Source: Labilibaculum sp.
GTDB lineage: Bacteria > Bacteroidota > Bacteroidia > Bacteroidales > Marinifilaceae
NCBI GenBank assembly: GCA_016342745.1
Contig: JAEINT010000018.1
Span: 81,704-145,703, forward strand
Direction: 5' to 3'
Length of the DNA: 64,000 bases
The notes beneath the pieces were generated by a model. It worked only from the letters and a program-made list of their open reading frames with translations. It ran no database searches and was not told where the DNA came from. Positions 16,447 through 26,696 of the stretch are shown here, one piece after another. Numbering within the stretch: position 1 is the stretch's first letter; each line of letters starts with the position of its first letter. Both the position numbers and the translations under genes were made by a program.

Positions 16447-18563
16447 TGCCAATAAAAAAGGATATCATATGGCGAGTTGGGGCTATCTATACTTTGGTGT
16501 TGATTTTTGCAATACTTATTGTAGGTAGAGTTGTAGCCTTGCAATTGTTCGAAGGAGATAAGTGGAGAAGTAAAGCTCAGACTCTTTCGCAACGAGATGT
16601 GATCGTACATGCCAATCGTGGAGATATTTGTGCTGCTGATGGACGTTTATTGGCAAGCTCATTGCCTTATTATCAGATCCGTATGGATTTTAGAGCTCAC
16701 GGATTAACAGATTCAGTTTTTCGTGCTGATGTTGATTCTTTAGCTTTGTGTTTGTCTCGATTCTTCAATGATAAATCAGCCAGAGATTATAGAAATATGC
16801 TTTGGAAGGCGAAATATCGCACCAAAAAAAATCGTTATTTCTTAATTAATAGAAGAAAAATCAATTACAACGGATTAAAGAAAATCAAAACCTTTCCCCT
16901 TTTTAGATTAGGGAAAAATAAGGGTGGCTTAATTTGTGAGCAAGAGAATCGAAGAATTCAACCGCATCTAAATCTGGCAAACAGAACAATAGGTTATTTG
17001 TTAGAGGGAGAACAAAAGCAAAAAATTGGTAAAGTTGGTATTGAGGGAGCTTTTGAGAGTGAGTTAAAGGGTGTTGATGGAATTAGCATCATTCAAAAAC
17101 TGTCTGGCAGATGGTTGCCTGTTAATATGGTAGAACCAAAAGATGGTAACGATCTAATTACGACTATTGATGTGAATTATCAGGATGTTGCGCAATCGGC
17201 ATTGGAGCAACAGCTAATTAAATACAACGCTCGTCATGGTTCGGTAGTTTTAATGGAAGTGAAAACTGGAGCTATCAAGGCAATTGCCAATTTAGGTTTC
17301 GACGAAAAAAGTCAATCTTATAAGGAAAATTACAATTATGCTATTGGTGAGGCAACAGAACCAGGTTCTACATTTAAGTTAGCATCGGTAATGGCATTGT
17401 TGGAGGATGGCTATGTTGGTCCAATGGATTCTGTTGATACAGGAAATGGCGTTTATAGTTTCTACAAAGAAAAAATGCGTGATTCTCATTATGGGGGATA
17501 TGGGAAGATAACTGTGCAAGAAGCTTTTGAAAAATCATCAAATGTTGGAATTTCAAAATTGGTGAACGAGCATTATAAAAATAAGCCAAGATCATTTATC
17601 AATCGGTTATACGAATTCAGATTAAACGAACCTTTAGGTTTAGATATAAAAGGAGAGGGCATTCCAAGTATAAAATATCCTGATGATCCAACTTGGTCAG
17701 GAGTATCCTTGCCATGGATGTCAATTGGTTATGCTGTTGAGCAAACGCCGCTACAAACGCTGACCTTTTACAATGCAATTGCCAACGATGGTAAAATGAT
17801 GAAGCCACGTTTTGTAAAAGAGCTTCGTTACCATGGTGAGGTGATTCGTGAGTTCGATGATGAGGTTTTGAAATCGAAAATTTGTTCTAATCAAACTTTA
17901 GAATATGTTCAGAATATGTTGGAAGGTGTTGTTTTAAGAGGGACTTCGAGAAATTTACGAAATGCCAATTATTCGATTGCCGGAAAGACAGGAACTGCTC
18001 AAATTGCTGATAAAAACAAAGGATATAAAGTCAAGGTTTATCAAGCTTCCTTTGTAGGTTATTTTCCTGCAGATGATCCGATGTATTCTTGTATTGTGGT
18101 TGTTAATCGACCAAACAAGACCAAAGGATTTTATGGAAATCAGGTAGCTGGACCCGTTTTTAAAACCATTGCTGATAAGGTTTATGCAATGAGTTATTCA
18201 ATGCACCCTATTAAAGTGGACGAGGAAAGCATAGAGCCGCTTGTACCTGTGTCATTAAATGGATTTAAAAACGATTTAGATAATGTTTTTGGTGAATTGG
18301 ATATCGAGATCGCCAATGAGGATATTAATTCTGATTGGGTAATGACATCTCGAAAAGATTCAATTATTGAATACAAATATAGAACGGTTAAGAAGTTTGT
18401 AGTTCCTAATGTAAAAGGAATGGGCGTGCAAGATGCCTTGTACATTCTCGAAAATGCCGGATTACGAGTGCAGGTAAAAGGAATGGGATCGGTTGCAAAA
18501 CAATCTCTTCGACCTGGTTCTTATTTTAAAAAGGGAGATCGAATTTCGATTAGTTTATCGTAA
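16446..18563 (+). CDS. ftsI: Division-specific penicillin-binding protein (FtsI/PBP3 type) with PASTA domain
   Basis: A 705-residue class B PBP starting at GTG. It has an N-terminal membrane anchor (about 9-30), a dimerisation/pedestal domain (about 50-220) and a transpeptidase domain carrying SxxK as STFK (Ser308-Lys311), SSN (364-366) and KTG (514-516). A C-terminal PASTA domain (about 650-705) begins VPNVKGMGVQDAL. PASTA on the division PBP is known in Bacteroidota and Firmicutes. It cross-links septal peptidoglycan together with FtsW. A single-base overlap with the FtsL-like gene suggests translational coupling. Confidence 0.95.
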   Translation: MPIKKDIIWRVGAIYTLVLIFAILIVGRVVALQLFEGDKWRSKAQTLSQRDVIVHANRGDICAADGRLLASSLPYYQIRMDFRAHGLTDSVFRADVDSLALCLSRFFNDKSARDYRNMLWKAKYRTKKNRYFLINRRKINYNGLKKIKTFPLFRLGKNKGGLICEQENRRIQPHLNLANRTIGYLLEGEQKQKIGKVGIEGAFESELKGVDGISIIQKLSGRWLPVNMVEPKDGNDLITTIDVNYQDVAQSALEQQLIKYNARHGSVVLMEVKTGAIKAIANLGFDEKSQSYKENYNYAIGEATEPGSTFKLASVMALLEDGYVGPMDSVDTGNGVYSFYKEKMRDSHYGGYGKITVQEAFEKSSNVGISKLVNEHYKNKPRSFINRLYEFRLNEPLGLDIKGEGIPSIKYPDDPTWSGVSLPWMSIGYAVEQTPLQTLTFYNAIANDGKMMKPRFVKELRYHGEVIREFDDEVLKSKICSNQTLEYVQNMLEGVVLRGTSRNLRNANYSIAGKTGTAQIADKNKGYKVKVYQASFVGYFPADDPMYSCIVVVNRPNKTKGFYGNQVAGPVFKTIADKVYAMSYSMHPIKVDEESIEPLVPVSLNGFKNDLDNVFGELDIEIANEDINSDWVMTSRKDSIIEYKYRTVKKFVVPNVKGMGVQDALYILENAGLRVQVKGMGSVAKQSLRPGSYFKKGDRISISLS

Positions 18564-18575
18564 AAAAGGAACAAA

Positions 18576-20033
18576 ATGAGTGTAAATATTAACGAGCTTT
18601 TTGCTTCGGTTAACATACAGAGTGTAAAGGGGAGCAGAGATGTTGAGGTGAACGAGGTGCACTTCGATTCGCGAAAAGTAAAAGAAGGAGATTTGTTTGT
18701 TGCCTGCAGAGGTACTGTCTCCGACGGACATGATTTTATTGAAAAAGCAGTAGAACAAGGTGCGAAAGTTGTTGTTTGTGAGGAGTTGCCAAAATCTAGC
18801 TCTTCTGAAACAAGTTTTGTGTTGGTTGAAGATGCTTCGGAAGCATTGTCGCACATTGCTCATAACTTTTACAATAAACCTACAGAAAATATTCAATTAG
18901 TAGGTGTTACGGGAACAAATGGAAAAACAACCGTAGCAACATTATTGTATGATTTATTTAGAAAGTTAGGATATAAAGTTGGCTTGTTATCAACGGTATG
19001 CAATTATATCGACGATAAAGAAGTGAAAGCAACTCATACGACCCCAGATTCATTGCAATTAAATGCTTTGCTAGAAGAAATGGTTGAAGCTGGTTGTGAA
19101 TATTGTTTCATGGAGGTTAGCTCACACGCAATCGATCAGAAAAGAATTGGTGCTTTAAATTTCAAAGGTGGAATTTTCACAAATATCACTCACGATCATT
19201 TAGATTATCACAAAACTTTTGATGCTTATTTAAAAGTAAAGAAGGCATTTTTTGATCAATTAGATAAAAAATCATTTGCGGTTACAAATGTAGATGATCG
19301 GAATGGGAAGTTAATGCTTCAGAATATGAAAGGACATAAGTTCACGTATTCGAAGCGTTCTTTTGCTGATTTTCGTTGTCAGATTTTGGAAAAGCATTTT
19401 TCTGGAATGTTACTTGAGTTAGATGGAGCTGAAATTTGGACCAATTTTATTGGTGATTTTAATGCTCATAATTTGCTTGCTGTTTACAGTACTGCTTGTC
19501 TTTTAAATCAAGATAAAGGGGAAGTGTTAAGAGGAATTAGTGAGTTAAAATCCGTTGATGGTAGATTTGAAAGCATTATTTCTGATGATGGAATTATGGC
19601 AATAGTCGATTATGCTCATACTCCTGATGCTTTGAAAAATGTATTGGAGACAATTGGATCCTTGCGAACAGGAAATGAGCAAGTGATAACTGTTGTAGGA
19701 GCTGGTGGCGATAGAGACAAGAGCAAAAGACCATTAATGGCAAAAGTAAGTGCTGAGTTGAGTGATAAGGTAATTCTAACATCTGATAATCCAAGATCTG
19801 AAGATCCAGATCAGATCATTCAGGAGATGAAAGTGGGTGTTGATGCGCACAACCTTCGTAAGGTTTTGGCCATTACCGACCGTAAAGAGGCAATTCGCAC
19901 GGCTTGTATGCTGGCACAAAAAGAAGATATTATTTTGGTGGCTGGTAAAGGACACGAAGATTATCAGGAAATTAAAGGAGTGAAGCATCATTTTGATGAC
20001 AAAGAAATAATTAGAGAAATTTTTAAGCTGTAG
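18576..20033 (+). CDS. murE: UDP-MurNAc-tripeptide synthetase MurE (meso-DAP type)
   Basis: A 485-residue Mur ligase. The ATP loop is [15 protein letters not shown] near 110-124. The specificity motif DNPR occurs in [11 protein letters not shown] near residue 410, the signature of meso-diaminopimelate-adding enzymes rather than lysine-adding ones. It adds the third residue of the stem peptide in the cytoplasm. It sits 12 bases after ftsI and 2 bases before mraY. Confidence 0.97.
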   Translation: MSVNINELFASVNIQSVKGSRDVEVNEVHFDSRKVKEGDLFVACRGTVSDGHDFIEKAVEQGAKVVVCEELPKSSSSETSFVLVEDASEALSHIAHNFYNKPTENIQLVGVTGTNGKTTVATLLYDLFRKLGYKVGLLSTVCNYIDDKEVKATHTTPDSLQLNALLEEMVEAGCEYCFMEVSSHAIDQKRIGALNFKGGIFTNITHDHLDYHKTFDAYLKVKKAFFDQLDKKSFAVTNVDDRNGKLMLQNMKGHKFTYSKRSFADFRCQILEKHFSGMLLELDGAEIWTNFIGDFNAHNLLAVYSTACLLNQDKGEVLRGISELKSVDGRFESIISDDGIMAIVDYAHTPDALKNVLETIGSLRTGNEQVITVVGAGGDRDKSKRPLMAKVSAELSDKVILTSDNPRSEDPDQIIQEMKVGVDAHNLRKVLAITDRKEAIRTACMLAQKEDIILVAGKGHEDYQEIKGVKHHFDDKEIIREIFKL

Positions 20034-20035
20034 CT

Positions 20036-21289
20036 ATGTTATATTATTTATTCAGGTTTTTAAATGAATTGGATTTTCCAGGAGCAGGTATGTTTGATTA
20101 CATCTCTTTTCGTGCTGCTCTGGCAATTATGACTTCCTTGTTTATTGCCACTGTATTTGGAAAAAAAATCATTCAATTATTGCAGAAACAACAAATTGGA
20201 GAAATTGTTCGTGACCTTGGTTTGGCCGGACAAATGGAAAAGAAAGGTACACCTACAATGGGTGGGATTATTATTATTATTTCCATTATTATTCCTGTAT
20301 TATTGTTTGCTAAACTAGAGAATGTCTACATCTTATTAATGATTATTACGACCATTTGGTTGGGCTTAATTGGATTTATTGATGATTACATTAAAGTCTT
20401 TAAAAAAGATAAGGCCGGTTTAAGTGGTAAATTTAAAGTTGTCGGACAAATAGGTTTGGGCTTAATTGTTGGGGTAACGCTTTATGTGAGTGATGATGTA
20501 GTTGTTCGAGAAAAGGTATCCATAGATGAGTTAGGCGTTCAAACAGAATTGGTTGATGCAGGTTTTACCGCAGAAGATCCAGGAGTAACTCGTTTAACGA
20601 AAGATGTTAAATCAACAAAAACGACGATCCCATTTTTTAAGAATAATGAGTTTGATTATGAATATTTAGTAGCTTTTGGAGGCGAACATGCTCCTAAATT
20701 GGCTTGGCTGATTTTTATAATTGTCGTCATATTTATTGTAACAGCAGTGTCAAACGGAGCTAATATCACCGATGGTTTGGATGGGCTGGCAACAGGTTCT
20801 TCAGCAATTATTGGAGCTACTTTGGGAATCTTAGCATATGTTTCGGGTCACGTTGTCTATGCAGACTATTTGAACATCATGTACATTCCGAATTCGGGAG
20901 AATTAGTTGTGTTTATTGCCGCTTTTATTGGTGCAACTATTGGTTTCATGTGGTACAATTCTTATCCTGCTCAGGTTTTCATGGGAGATACAGGTAGCCT
21001 TTCTTTGGGAGGTATCATTGCCGTATTTGCAATTGTGATTCATAAAGAACTCTTGATTCCTATTTTATGTGGGATTTTCTTGATAGAGAACATTTCTGTT
21101 ATGATGCAGGTATCTTGGTTTAAATACACAAGAAAGAAATATGGAGAAGGTAGAAGAATTTTCAAAATGGCTCCTCTGCATCATCATTATCAAATGAAAG
21201 GATATCCAGAACCAAAAATTGTAACTCGTTTTTGGATCATTGGAATTTTCTTGGCAATTATTACCATTGTTACTCTGAAAATTAGGTAG
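20036..21289 (+). CDS. mraY: Phospho-MurNAc-pentapeptide transferase MraY
   Basis: A 417-residue polytopic membrane enzyme making lipid I from UDP-MurNAc-pentapeptide and undecaprenyl phosphate. Catalytic aspartate motifs are [13 protein letters not shown] and [12 protein letters not shown], and the terminal histidine block is [15 protein letters not shown]. It is longer than the usual 320-360 residues because of a charged insertion (about residues 155-220) containing [21 protein letters not shown], a form found in Bacteroidota. The stop is followed at once by the inverted-repeat-bracketed insertion. Confidence 0.97.
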   Translation: MLYYLFRFLNELDFPGAGMFDYISFRAALAIMTSLFIATVFGKKIIQLLQKQQIGEIVRDLGLAGQMEKKGTPTMGGIIIIISIIIPVLLFAKLENVYILLMIITTIWLGLIGFIDDYIKVFKKDKAGLSGKFKVVGQIGLGLIVGVTLYVSDDVVVREKVSIDELGVQTELVDAGFTAEDPGVTRLTKDVKSTKTTIPFFKNNEFDYEYLVAFGGEHAPKLAWLIFIIVVIFIVTAVSNGANITDGLDGLATGSSAIIGATLGILAYVSGHVVYADYLNIMYIPNSGELVVFIAAFIGATIGFMWYNSYPAQVFMGDTGSLSLGGIIAVFAIVIHKELLIPILCGIFLIENISVMMQVSWFKYTRKKYGEGRRIFKMAPLHHHYQMKGYPEPKIVTRFWIIGIFLAIITIVTLKIR

Positions 21290-21291
21290 TT

Positions 21292-21701
21292 ATTAATGTT
21301 TAAGGATGAATTGTCACCAATCAATTGATGAAGGAAAATGTAATAAGGGTTAAGAGTTTTGTATTTGCAATTCGGATTGGGAGGCTGCATAAATTTTTGT
21401 CTGAGGATAAAAAATAATTTACACTTTCTAAGCAGCTTTTACGAAGTGGAACAAGTGTTGGTGCAATGATCCGAGAGGCTGAATTTGCTGAGAGTAAAAA
21501 AGATTTTATTCATAAAATGGCAATAGCTCAAAAGGAGATTAATGAAGCAATTTATTGGATTGAACTGTTGAGTGAAACTGGCTTTTTAAATTCGAAACAA
21601 TTTGAAGATATAAATAAGGATGCCATTGAGGTCATAAAATTAATAACGAGTATTATTAAGTCAGCAAAGGCATCATTAAGCAATAACAATTAAACATTAA
21701 T
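21292..21701. repeat. 12-bp terminal inverted repeats bracketing an S23-like gene
   Basis: ATTAATGTTTAA (21292-21303) starts three bases after the mraY stop, and its exact reverse complement TTAAACATTAAT (21690-21701) ends two bases before the TTG start of murD. The 410-bp interval contains only the broken four-helix-bundle gene. Genes of this family are best known from intervening sequences in 23S rRNA, which are also bounded by pairing ends. Here the pair would form a stem in the dcw mRNA. Confidence 0.6.
21328..21693 (+). pseudogene. Four-helix-bundle protein (S23/23S rRNA intervening-sequence family), interrupted by a stop codon
   Basis: Translation from the ATG at 21328 gives the typical start of this family (MKENVIRVKSFVFAIRI), reaching a TAA at 21415-21417 (codon 30). 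The same frame continues without a break through FTLSKQLLRSGTSVGAMI to the stop at 21691-21693. The family block is usually K-E-(F/Y)-x-L-S-K-Q-L-L-R-S-G-T-S-(I/V)-G-A, so a single GAA-to-TAA change would explain the break. An internal ATG at 21466 could still make 75 residues covering the last helices. Function of the family is unknown. It is the only non-dcw gene in the cluster. Confidence 0.8.
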
Positions 21702-21703
21702 CA

Positions 21704-23041
21704 TTGAAAAATAGAATCGTCATATTAGGAGCAGGAGAAAGTGGGGTTGGCGCAGCTGTATTGGCTAAGTCAAAGGGCTTTGATGTGTTTGTTTCAGACT
21801 TAGGAGAAATAAGTCCTAAGTACAAAGAAGCGCTTAATCGATATCAACTAAAGTTTGAGGAAAAGAAGCATACCGAGGAATTGATTTTATCAGCTGATGA
21901 AGTTGTTAAAAGTCCGGGGATTTCTGATACAGCTCCATTAATTTTAAAGTTGAAAGAGAAAAAAATAGCTGTGATTTCGGAAATTGAATTCGCAGGAAGG
22001 TATTCCGATGCGAAAATGATTTGTATTACAGGAAGCAATGGCAAAACAACTACAACTATGTTGCTGCATCACATGCTAAAAAAAGCAGGTTTAAATGTTG
22101 GTTTAGCAGGAAATGTAGGGGAAAGTTTAGCCTGGCAAGTGGCAGAACAAAATTACACCCATTATGTGATTGAATTGAGCAGTTTTCAGCTAGATGGGAT
22201 GTATGATTTTAGAGCCAATATTGCCATTTTATTAAACATTACGCCAGATCATTTAGATCGGTACGATTATAAAATGGAAAACTATATCAATTCAAAATTT
22301 AGAATTTTGCAAAATATGAAATCCGAGGATTCATTTGTTTTTTGCACTGATGACGAAATCATTAGAACTGAATTGTTGAATTGTGATACTCTCGCTCAAT
22401 TATTACCATTTTCGGTTCAGGAAGAAAAGGAAATGTGTGGATGGATTGAGAACGAACTTTTAAAAATTCAATACAACGAAAATTTATTTTCAATGGATAA
22501 AAAAGATTTGTCTTTACACGGAATTCATAATGTTTATAACTCACTAGCTTCTGGGATTGCAGGCAACGTTCTACAGATCAGAAAAGAAGTTATTCGTGAA
22601 AGCTTAAGTGATTTTCAAGGTGTCGATCATCGTCTAGAAAAGGTTGTGCGTGTTAGGGGAATTCAATTTATTAATGATTCAAAGGCGACAAACATTAACG
22701 CAACTTGGTATGCGTTGGAGAGTATGGAAGAGCCAATTGTTTGGATTGTTGGTGGTGTAGATAAAGGAAATGATTACGCTATATTGGCTGATTTGGTTTG
22801 TGAAAAAGTGAGTGGTATTGTGTGTTTGGGAGTTGATAACTCTAAAATACATGCCGCTTTTGATGGAAAGGTCAATACAATCGTAGATGCTAGTTCGATG
22901 AAAGAGGCGGTAAGTCAGGCTTATCAAATAGCAAAAAAAGAAGAAATCGTTTTGTTATCTCCAGCTTGTGCAAGTTTCGATTTGTTCAAGAATTATGAAG
23001 ATCGCGGAAATCAGTTCAAAGAAGAAGTACGAAATTTATAA
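21704..23041 (+). CDS. murD: UDP-MurNAc-L-alanine:D-glutamate ligase MurD
   Basis: A 445-residue Mur ligase, translated MKNRIVILGAGESGVGAAVL from a TTG codon at 21704. That TTG lies exactly where the family start is expected, and no in-frame ATG is close. The ATP loop is ITGSNGKTTTTMLL near 105-118, and HRLEKV and INDSKATN are family blocks. It adds D-glutamate to UDP-MurNAc-L-Ala. The right inverted repeat of the inserted element ends two bases upstream, so the initiation region may have been changed by the insertion. Confidence 0.96.
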   Translation: MKNRIVILGAGESGVGAAVLAKSKGFDVFVSDLGEISPKYKEALNRYQLKFEEKKHTEELILSADEVVKSPGISDTAPLILKLKEKKIAVISEIEFAGRYSDAKMICITGSNGKTTTTMLLHHMLKKAGLNVGLAGNVGESLAWQVAEQNYTHYVIELSSFQLDGMYDFRANIAILLNITPDHLDRYDYKMENYINSKFRILQNMKSEDSFVFCTDDEIIRTELLNCDTLAQLLPFSVQEEKEMCGWIENELLKIQYNENLFSMDKKDLSLHGIHNVYNSLASGIAGNVLQIRKEVIRESLSDFQGVDHRLEKVVRVRGIQFINDSKATNINATWYALESMEEPIVWIVGGVDKGNDYAILADLVCEKVSGIVCLGVDNSKIHAAFDGKVNTIVDASSMKEAVSQAYQIAKKEEIVLLSPACASFDLFKNYEDRGNQFKEEVRNL

Positions 23042-23050
23042 ATACTTGAG

Positions 23051-24235
23051 ATGGGGAAGTTGTTAAAGAATTTAAGCTTAAGGGGAGATAAGGTGATTTG
23101 GGTCATCATCTTCTTTTTATCGATGATTTCTTTGCTGGTTGTGTATAGCTCGACCGGAACGCTTGCCTATAAGGTAAAAGGTGGTAATACCTCTTACTTT
23201 TTTATCAAGCAATTGATATTATTAGGTGGTTGTTACATGATCATGTATGTGGTTCACCGGATACATTTTAAGGTTTACTCGAGTTCGGCAAACTTGGTGT
23301 TGATCGTCTCCATTGGTTTGCTCATACTGGCCAAATTTGTAGGGACGAATTTGAACGATGCATCCAGATGGATTACCATTCCTGGGATTGGCTTTAATTT
23401 TCAGCCCTCGGAACTCGCAAAGTTGGCCTTAATACTTCATGTTTCCAGGACTTTGTCGCGATTTCAATCCGAAGATTCCTGTAAAAAAGAAGCTTTTCTG
23501 CATATAATTATACCCGTAGGAATTGTCTGTTTTCTAATTTTTCTAGATGACTTTTCAACTTCGGTACTGCTTGGAGGAGTTTGTTATTTGCTAATGTTTA
23601 TTGGTAGAGTAGCTAAAAAGTATTTGCTTGGATCGGTAGGAGTTGTATTGGGATTGGTAATTATGCTAATTGTTATGGCGCCACTATTGCCAAGTATTGG
23701 TCGTGTGCAGACCGTAAGAAGTCGAATTGTTAACTTTTTCGATAAAGATGAAACCAATGTAAATAATAGTCAGAATTATCAGGTAGAACAGGCTAAAATT
23801 GCAGTTGTATCTGGCGGTGTTTTTGGTAAAGGTCCGGGAAATAGTAGCCAGAGAAACTTTTTGCCTCACCCTTATTCCGATTTTATTTACGCTATTATAT
23901 TAGAAGAAATGGGATGGATTGGAGGTTTTGTAATCTTGATCTTTTACCTCTTTCTTATGTATCGGGCCGGCTTGATTGTTCGGAAATGCAATCGGACATT
24001 TCCAGCACTATTGGTAATAGGCCTTGCATTAAGTATCGTTTTTCAGGCGCTAACAAACATGGCTGTGTCTGTAAATTTAATTCCGGTAACAGGACAACCT
24101 CTTCCTTTAGTTAGTATGGGAGGAACATCTTTAATATTTACGAGTGCTGCATTTGGTATGATATTGAGTGTTAGCAATTGGGTAAATGAGGAAGAGAAAC
24201 TGAATGAACAAAAATTGAATGAAGGAGAAAATTAA
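23051..24235 (+). CDS. ftsW: Peptidoglycan polymerase FtsW (SEDS family)
   Basis: A 394-residue protein with about ten membrane helices. SEDS landmarks are DASRWITIPGIGFNFQPSELAK (residues around 100-121) and the C-terminal PVTGQPLPLVSMGGTS. FtsW polymerises septal glycan from lipid II with FtsI. It ends with a polar tail rich in Glu/Asn. The last 17 bases overlap the start of murG, indicating translational coupling. Confidence 0.96.
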   Translation: MGKLLKNLSLRGDKVIWVIIFFLSMISLLVVYSSTGTLAYKVKGGNTSYFFIKQLILLGGCYMIMYVVHRIHFKVYSSSANLVLIVSIGLLILAKFVGTNLNDASRWITIPGIGFNFQPSELAKLALILHVSRTLSRFQSEDSCKKEAFLHIIIPVGIVCFLIFLDDFSTSVLLGGVCYLLMFIGRVAKKYLLGSVGVVLGLVIMLIVMAPLLPSIGRVQTVRSRIVNFFDKDETNVNNSQNYQVEQAKIAVVSGGVFGKGPGNSSQRNFLPHPYSDFIYAIILEEMGWIGGFVILIFYLFLMYRAGLIVRKCNRTFPALLVIGLALSIVFQALTNMAVSVNLIPVTGQPLPLVSMGGTSLIFTSAAFGMILSVSNWVNEEEKLNEQKLNEGEN

Positions 24236-25319
24236 AATAATCGTAAGTGGTGGTGGTACTGGCGGACATATTTTTCCTGCCATTTCAATTGCAAATGCTT
24301 TAAAACAAAAGCATAGCGATTGTGAAATCCTATTTGTAGGAGCTGAAGGAAAAATGGAAATGGAAAAAGTTCCAGCTGCAGGTTATGATATTATAGGATT
24401 ACCAATTCGCGGATTGCAAAGGAGTTTTTCGAAAGAGAATTTAAAATTCTTTTCTCGCTTGCTTCGTAGCATCTGGAAAGCAAAAGCGGTAGTAAAAGGA
24501 TTTCGACCAGATGCTGTAGTTGGCGTAGGTGGATATGCAAGTGGACCTCTTTTACATGCAGCGGCTAAATTGGGAGTGCCAACGCTTATTCAAGAGCAAA
24601 ATTCTTATGCTGGAATTACCAATAAACTCTTGGCCAAAAAGGCTAAGAAGATATGTGTTGCTTACGAAGGTATGGAACGGTTCTTTCCAGCAAATAAAAT
24701 ACTATTAACAGGAAATCCTGTAAGAAAAGATTTACTTGATATCTCTTCTAAAAAACAAGAAGCGGTAGCGTATTTCGACTTAGATCCAGCAAAGAAAACA
24801 ATTCTAATTGTGGGAGGAAGTTTGGGTGCAAGAACAATTAACAACAGTGTTCTTAAGTCACTTAAAGCTCTGTCAGATTCGGATGTTCAGGTAATCTGGC
24901 AAACAGGAAAATTTTACATTGAAAAAGTTCGAGAAGAATTAAGCAATTGGGATATTCCATGCTTGAAAGTATCCGATTTTTTAAGTCGTATGGATTTGGC
25001 TTATGCTGCCGCGGATATGGTTATATCAAGAGCGGGTGCAGGTACAATTTCTGAACTTTGCCTGGTCGAGAAAGCATGTATTTTAGTACCTTCTCCTAAT
25101 GTTTCTGAAGATCATCAAACCAAAAATGCAATGGCATTGGTAAATAAAAATGCCGCTGTAATGGTTAAGGATATTGAAGCAGAGGACAAGTTGATAGGTA
25201 CAGCTTTGGAATTGATTAAGGATGAAGAAAAATTAGCTCTTTTGTCAGAAAACTGCAAGGCTTTAGCTAAGCCAAACGCAGCAGATGAAATTGCAGAACA
25301 AATAATTGCATTAATATAG
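24219..25319 (+). CDS. murG: UDP-GlcNAc:lipid I N-acetylglucosaminyltransferase MurG
   Basis: A 366-residue GT28 enzyme that converts lipid I to lipid II on the inner membrane face. N-terminal glycine-rich motif GGGTGGHIFPAISIA (about 11-25), VVGVGGYASGP, and in the C-terminal half the donor-binding block ISRAGAGTISEL. The start ATG at 24219 lies within the end of ftsW. Spacing to murC is 3 bases. Confidence 0.97.
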   Translation: MKEKIKIIVSGGGTGGHIFPAISIANALKQKHSDCEILFVGAEGKMEMEKVPAAGYDIIGLPIRGLQRSFSKENLKFFSRLLRSIWKAKAVVKGFRPDAVVGVGGYASGPLLHAAAKLGVPTLIQEQNSYAGITNKLLAKKAKKICVAYEGMERFFPANKILLTGNPVRKDLLDISSKKQEAVAYFDLDPAKKTILIVGGSLGARTINNSVLKSLKALSDSDVQVIWQTGKFYIEKVREELSNWDIPCLKVSDFLSRMDLAYAAADMVISRAGAGTISELCLVEKACILVPSPNVSEDHQTKNAMALVNKNAAVMVKDIEAEDKLIGTALELIKDEEKLALLSENCKALAKPNAADEIAEQIIALI

Positions 25320-25322
25320 ATT

Positions 25323-26696
25323 ATGCGGATTGAGGATTTTAAAAATATTTATTTTATAGGCATCGGTGGAATCGGAATGAGTGCTATTGCTCGATATTTT
25401 CATTCCATTGGCAAGAATGTGTTTGGTTACGATCGAACACCGACTCAACTCACCGCAGAATTAATAAAAGAAGGAATTGGAATTACGTTCGACGAAGAGC
25501 TTAATCAAATTCCTGAGCCATACAAAGCAAATGAAAAAACGCTAGTCGTTTATACTCCTGCTATACCTTCTAGTCATGCGCAATTGAAATTTTTTCAAGC
25601 AAATGATTTTGTGATTAAAAAACGTTCTGAAGTTTTAGGCTTGCTTTCCGATCATTTAAATGGAATAGGAATAGCAGGAACGCATGGAAAAACTACGGTT
25701 TCCACTATTACATCACATATTTTTAAAACATCATCTCTTGGCTGTAATGCTTTTTTAGGTGGTATTTCGCGTAATTATCAATCTAATTTGTTGCTTTCAA
25801 AAAATAGCCCTTGGGTTATTTTAGAGGCTGATGAATTCGATCGTTCATTTTTACAATTGCATCCACAAATTGCGGTAATAACTTCGATGGACGCAGATCA
25901 TTTGGATATTTATGGCGATAAAAATGAGTTGGAAAAAAGTTTTCAGGAGTTTGTTTCTCAAATCAAAAAAGGAGGAAGTTTAGTTCATAAAAAGGGCTTG
26001 ATTCTTAAAACGAATGACATATCAACTTACTCTTATTCTTTAAAAGAGGAGGCTGATTTTTATGTGAAAAACATGAAGTTGGTTGAAGGATTTTATCAAT
26101 TTGATTTAATTCATCCAAGTGGGGTTCTTCAAAATTTAAAGTTTTCTTATCCAGGTAAGATAAATGTAGAAAATGCAGTAGCGGCAACAAGTGTGGCTCT
26201 GCTTTGCGGAGTGAAAGAAGAAGAAATTCGAATAGCGCTGGCTTCTTTTGAAGGTGTGCGCAGAAGGTTCGACTATCATATCAGAAAAGAGAATTTGGTT
26301 TTTATTGATGATTATGCACATCATCCTAAGGAGCTTTTGGAAAGTATTTCGTCAGTAAGAGAATTGTATCCTGATAAAAAAATAACAGGAGTTTTTCAAC
26401 CTCATTTGTATACGCGAACAAGAGATTTTGCAGAGGGTTTTGCAGATAGTTTAAATCTTCTGGATGAGGTGATTTTGTTGGATATTTATCCGGCTAGGGA
26501 ATTGCCTATCGAAGGCGTTACTTCTGAGATTATTTTTAAAAATTTGAAAGTGCCTTCTAAATTGTGCAAGAAAGAGGAATTGATAGAAGTACTTAAGGAA
26601 ATAGAACTTGAAGTTTTACTAACTTTAGGAGCAGGTGATATTGATAAATTAGTAGAGCCAGTGAAAAACCTATTGAGTGAAAGAATAAAATGCTGA
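25323..26696 (+). CDS. murC: UDP-MurNAc:L-alanine ligase MurC
   Basis: A 457-residue Mur ligase adding the first stem-peptide residue. N-terminal Rossmann block YFIGIGGIGMSAIARYF, ATP loop GIAGTHGKTTVSTI near 113-126, substrate block VILEADEFDRSF, and DDYAHHPKEL. The last 7 bases overlap ftsQ. Confidence 0.97.
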   Translation: MRIEDFKNIYFIGIGGIGMSAIARYFHSIGKNVFGYDRTPTQLTAELIKEGIGITFDEELNQIPEPYKANEKTLVVYTPAIPSSHAQLKFFQANDFVIKKRSEVLGLLSDHLNGIGIAGTHGKTTVSTITSHIFKTSSLGCNAFLGGISRNYQSNLLLSKNSPWVILEADEFDRSFLQLHPQIAVITSMDADHLDIYGDKNELEKSFQEFVSQIKKGGSLVHKKGLILKTNDISTYSYSLKEEADFYVKNMKLVEGFYQFDLIHPSGVLQNLKFSYPGKINVENAVAATSVALLCGVKEEEIRIALASFEGVRRRFDYHIRKENLVFIDDYAHHPKELLESISSVRELYPDKKITGVFQPHLYTRTRDFAEGFADSLNLLDEVILLDIYPARELPIEGVTSEIIFKNLKVPSKLCKKEELIEVLKEIELEVLLTLGAGDIDKLVEPVKNLLSERIKC

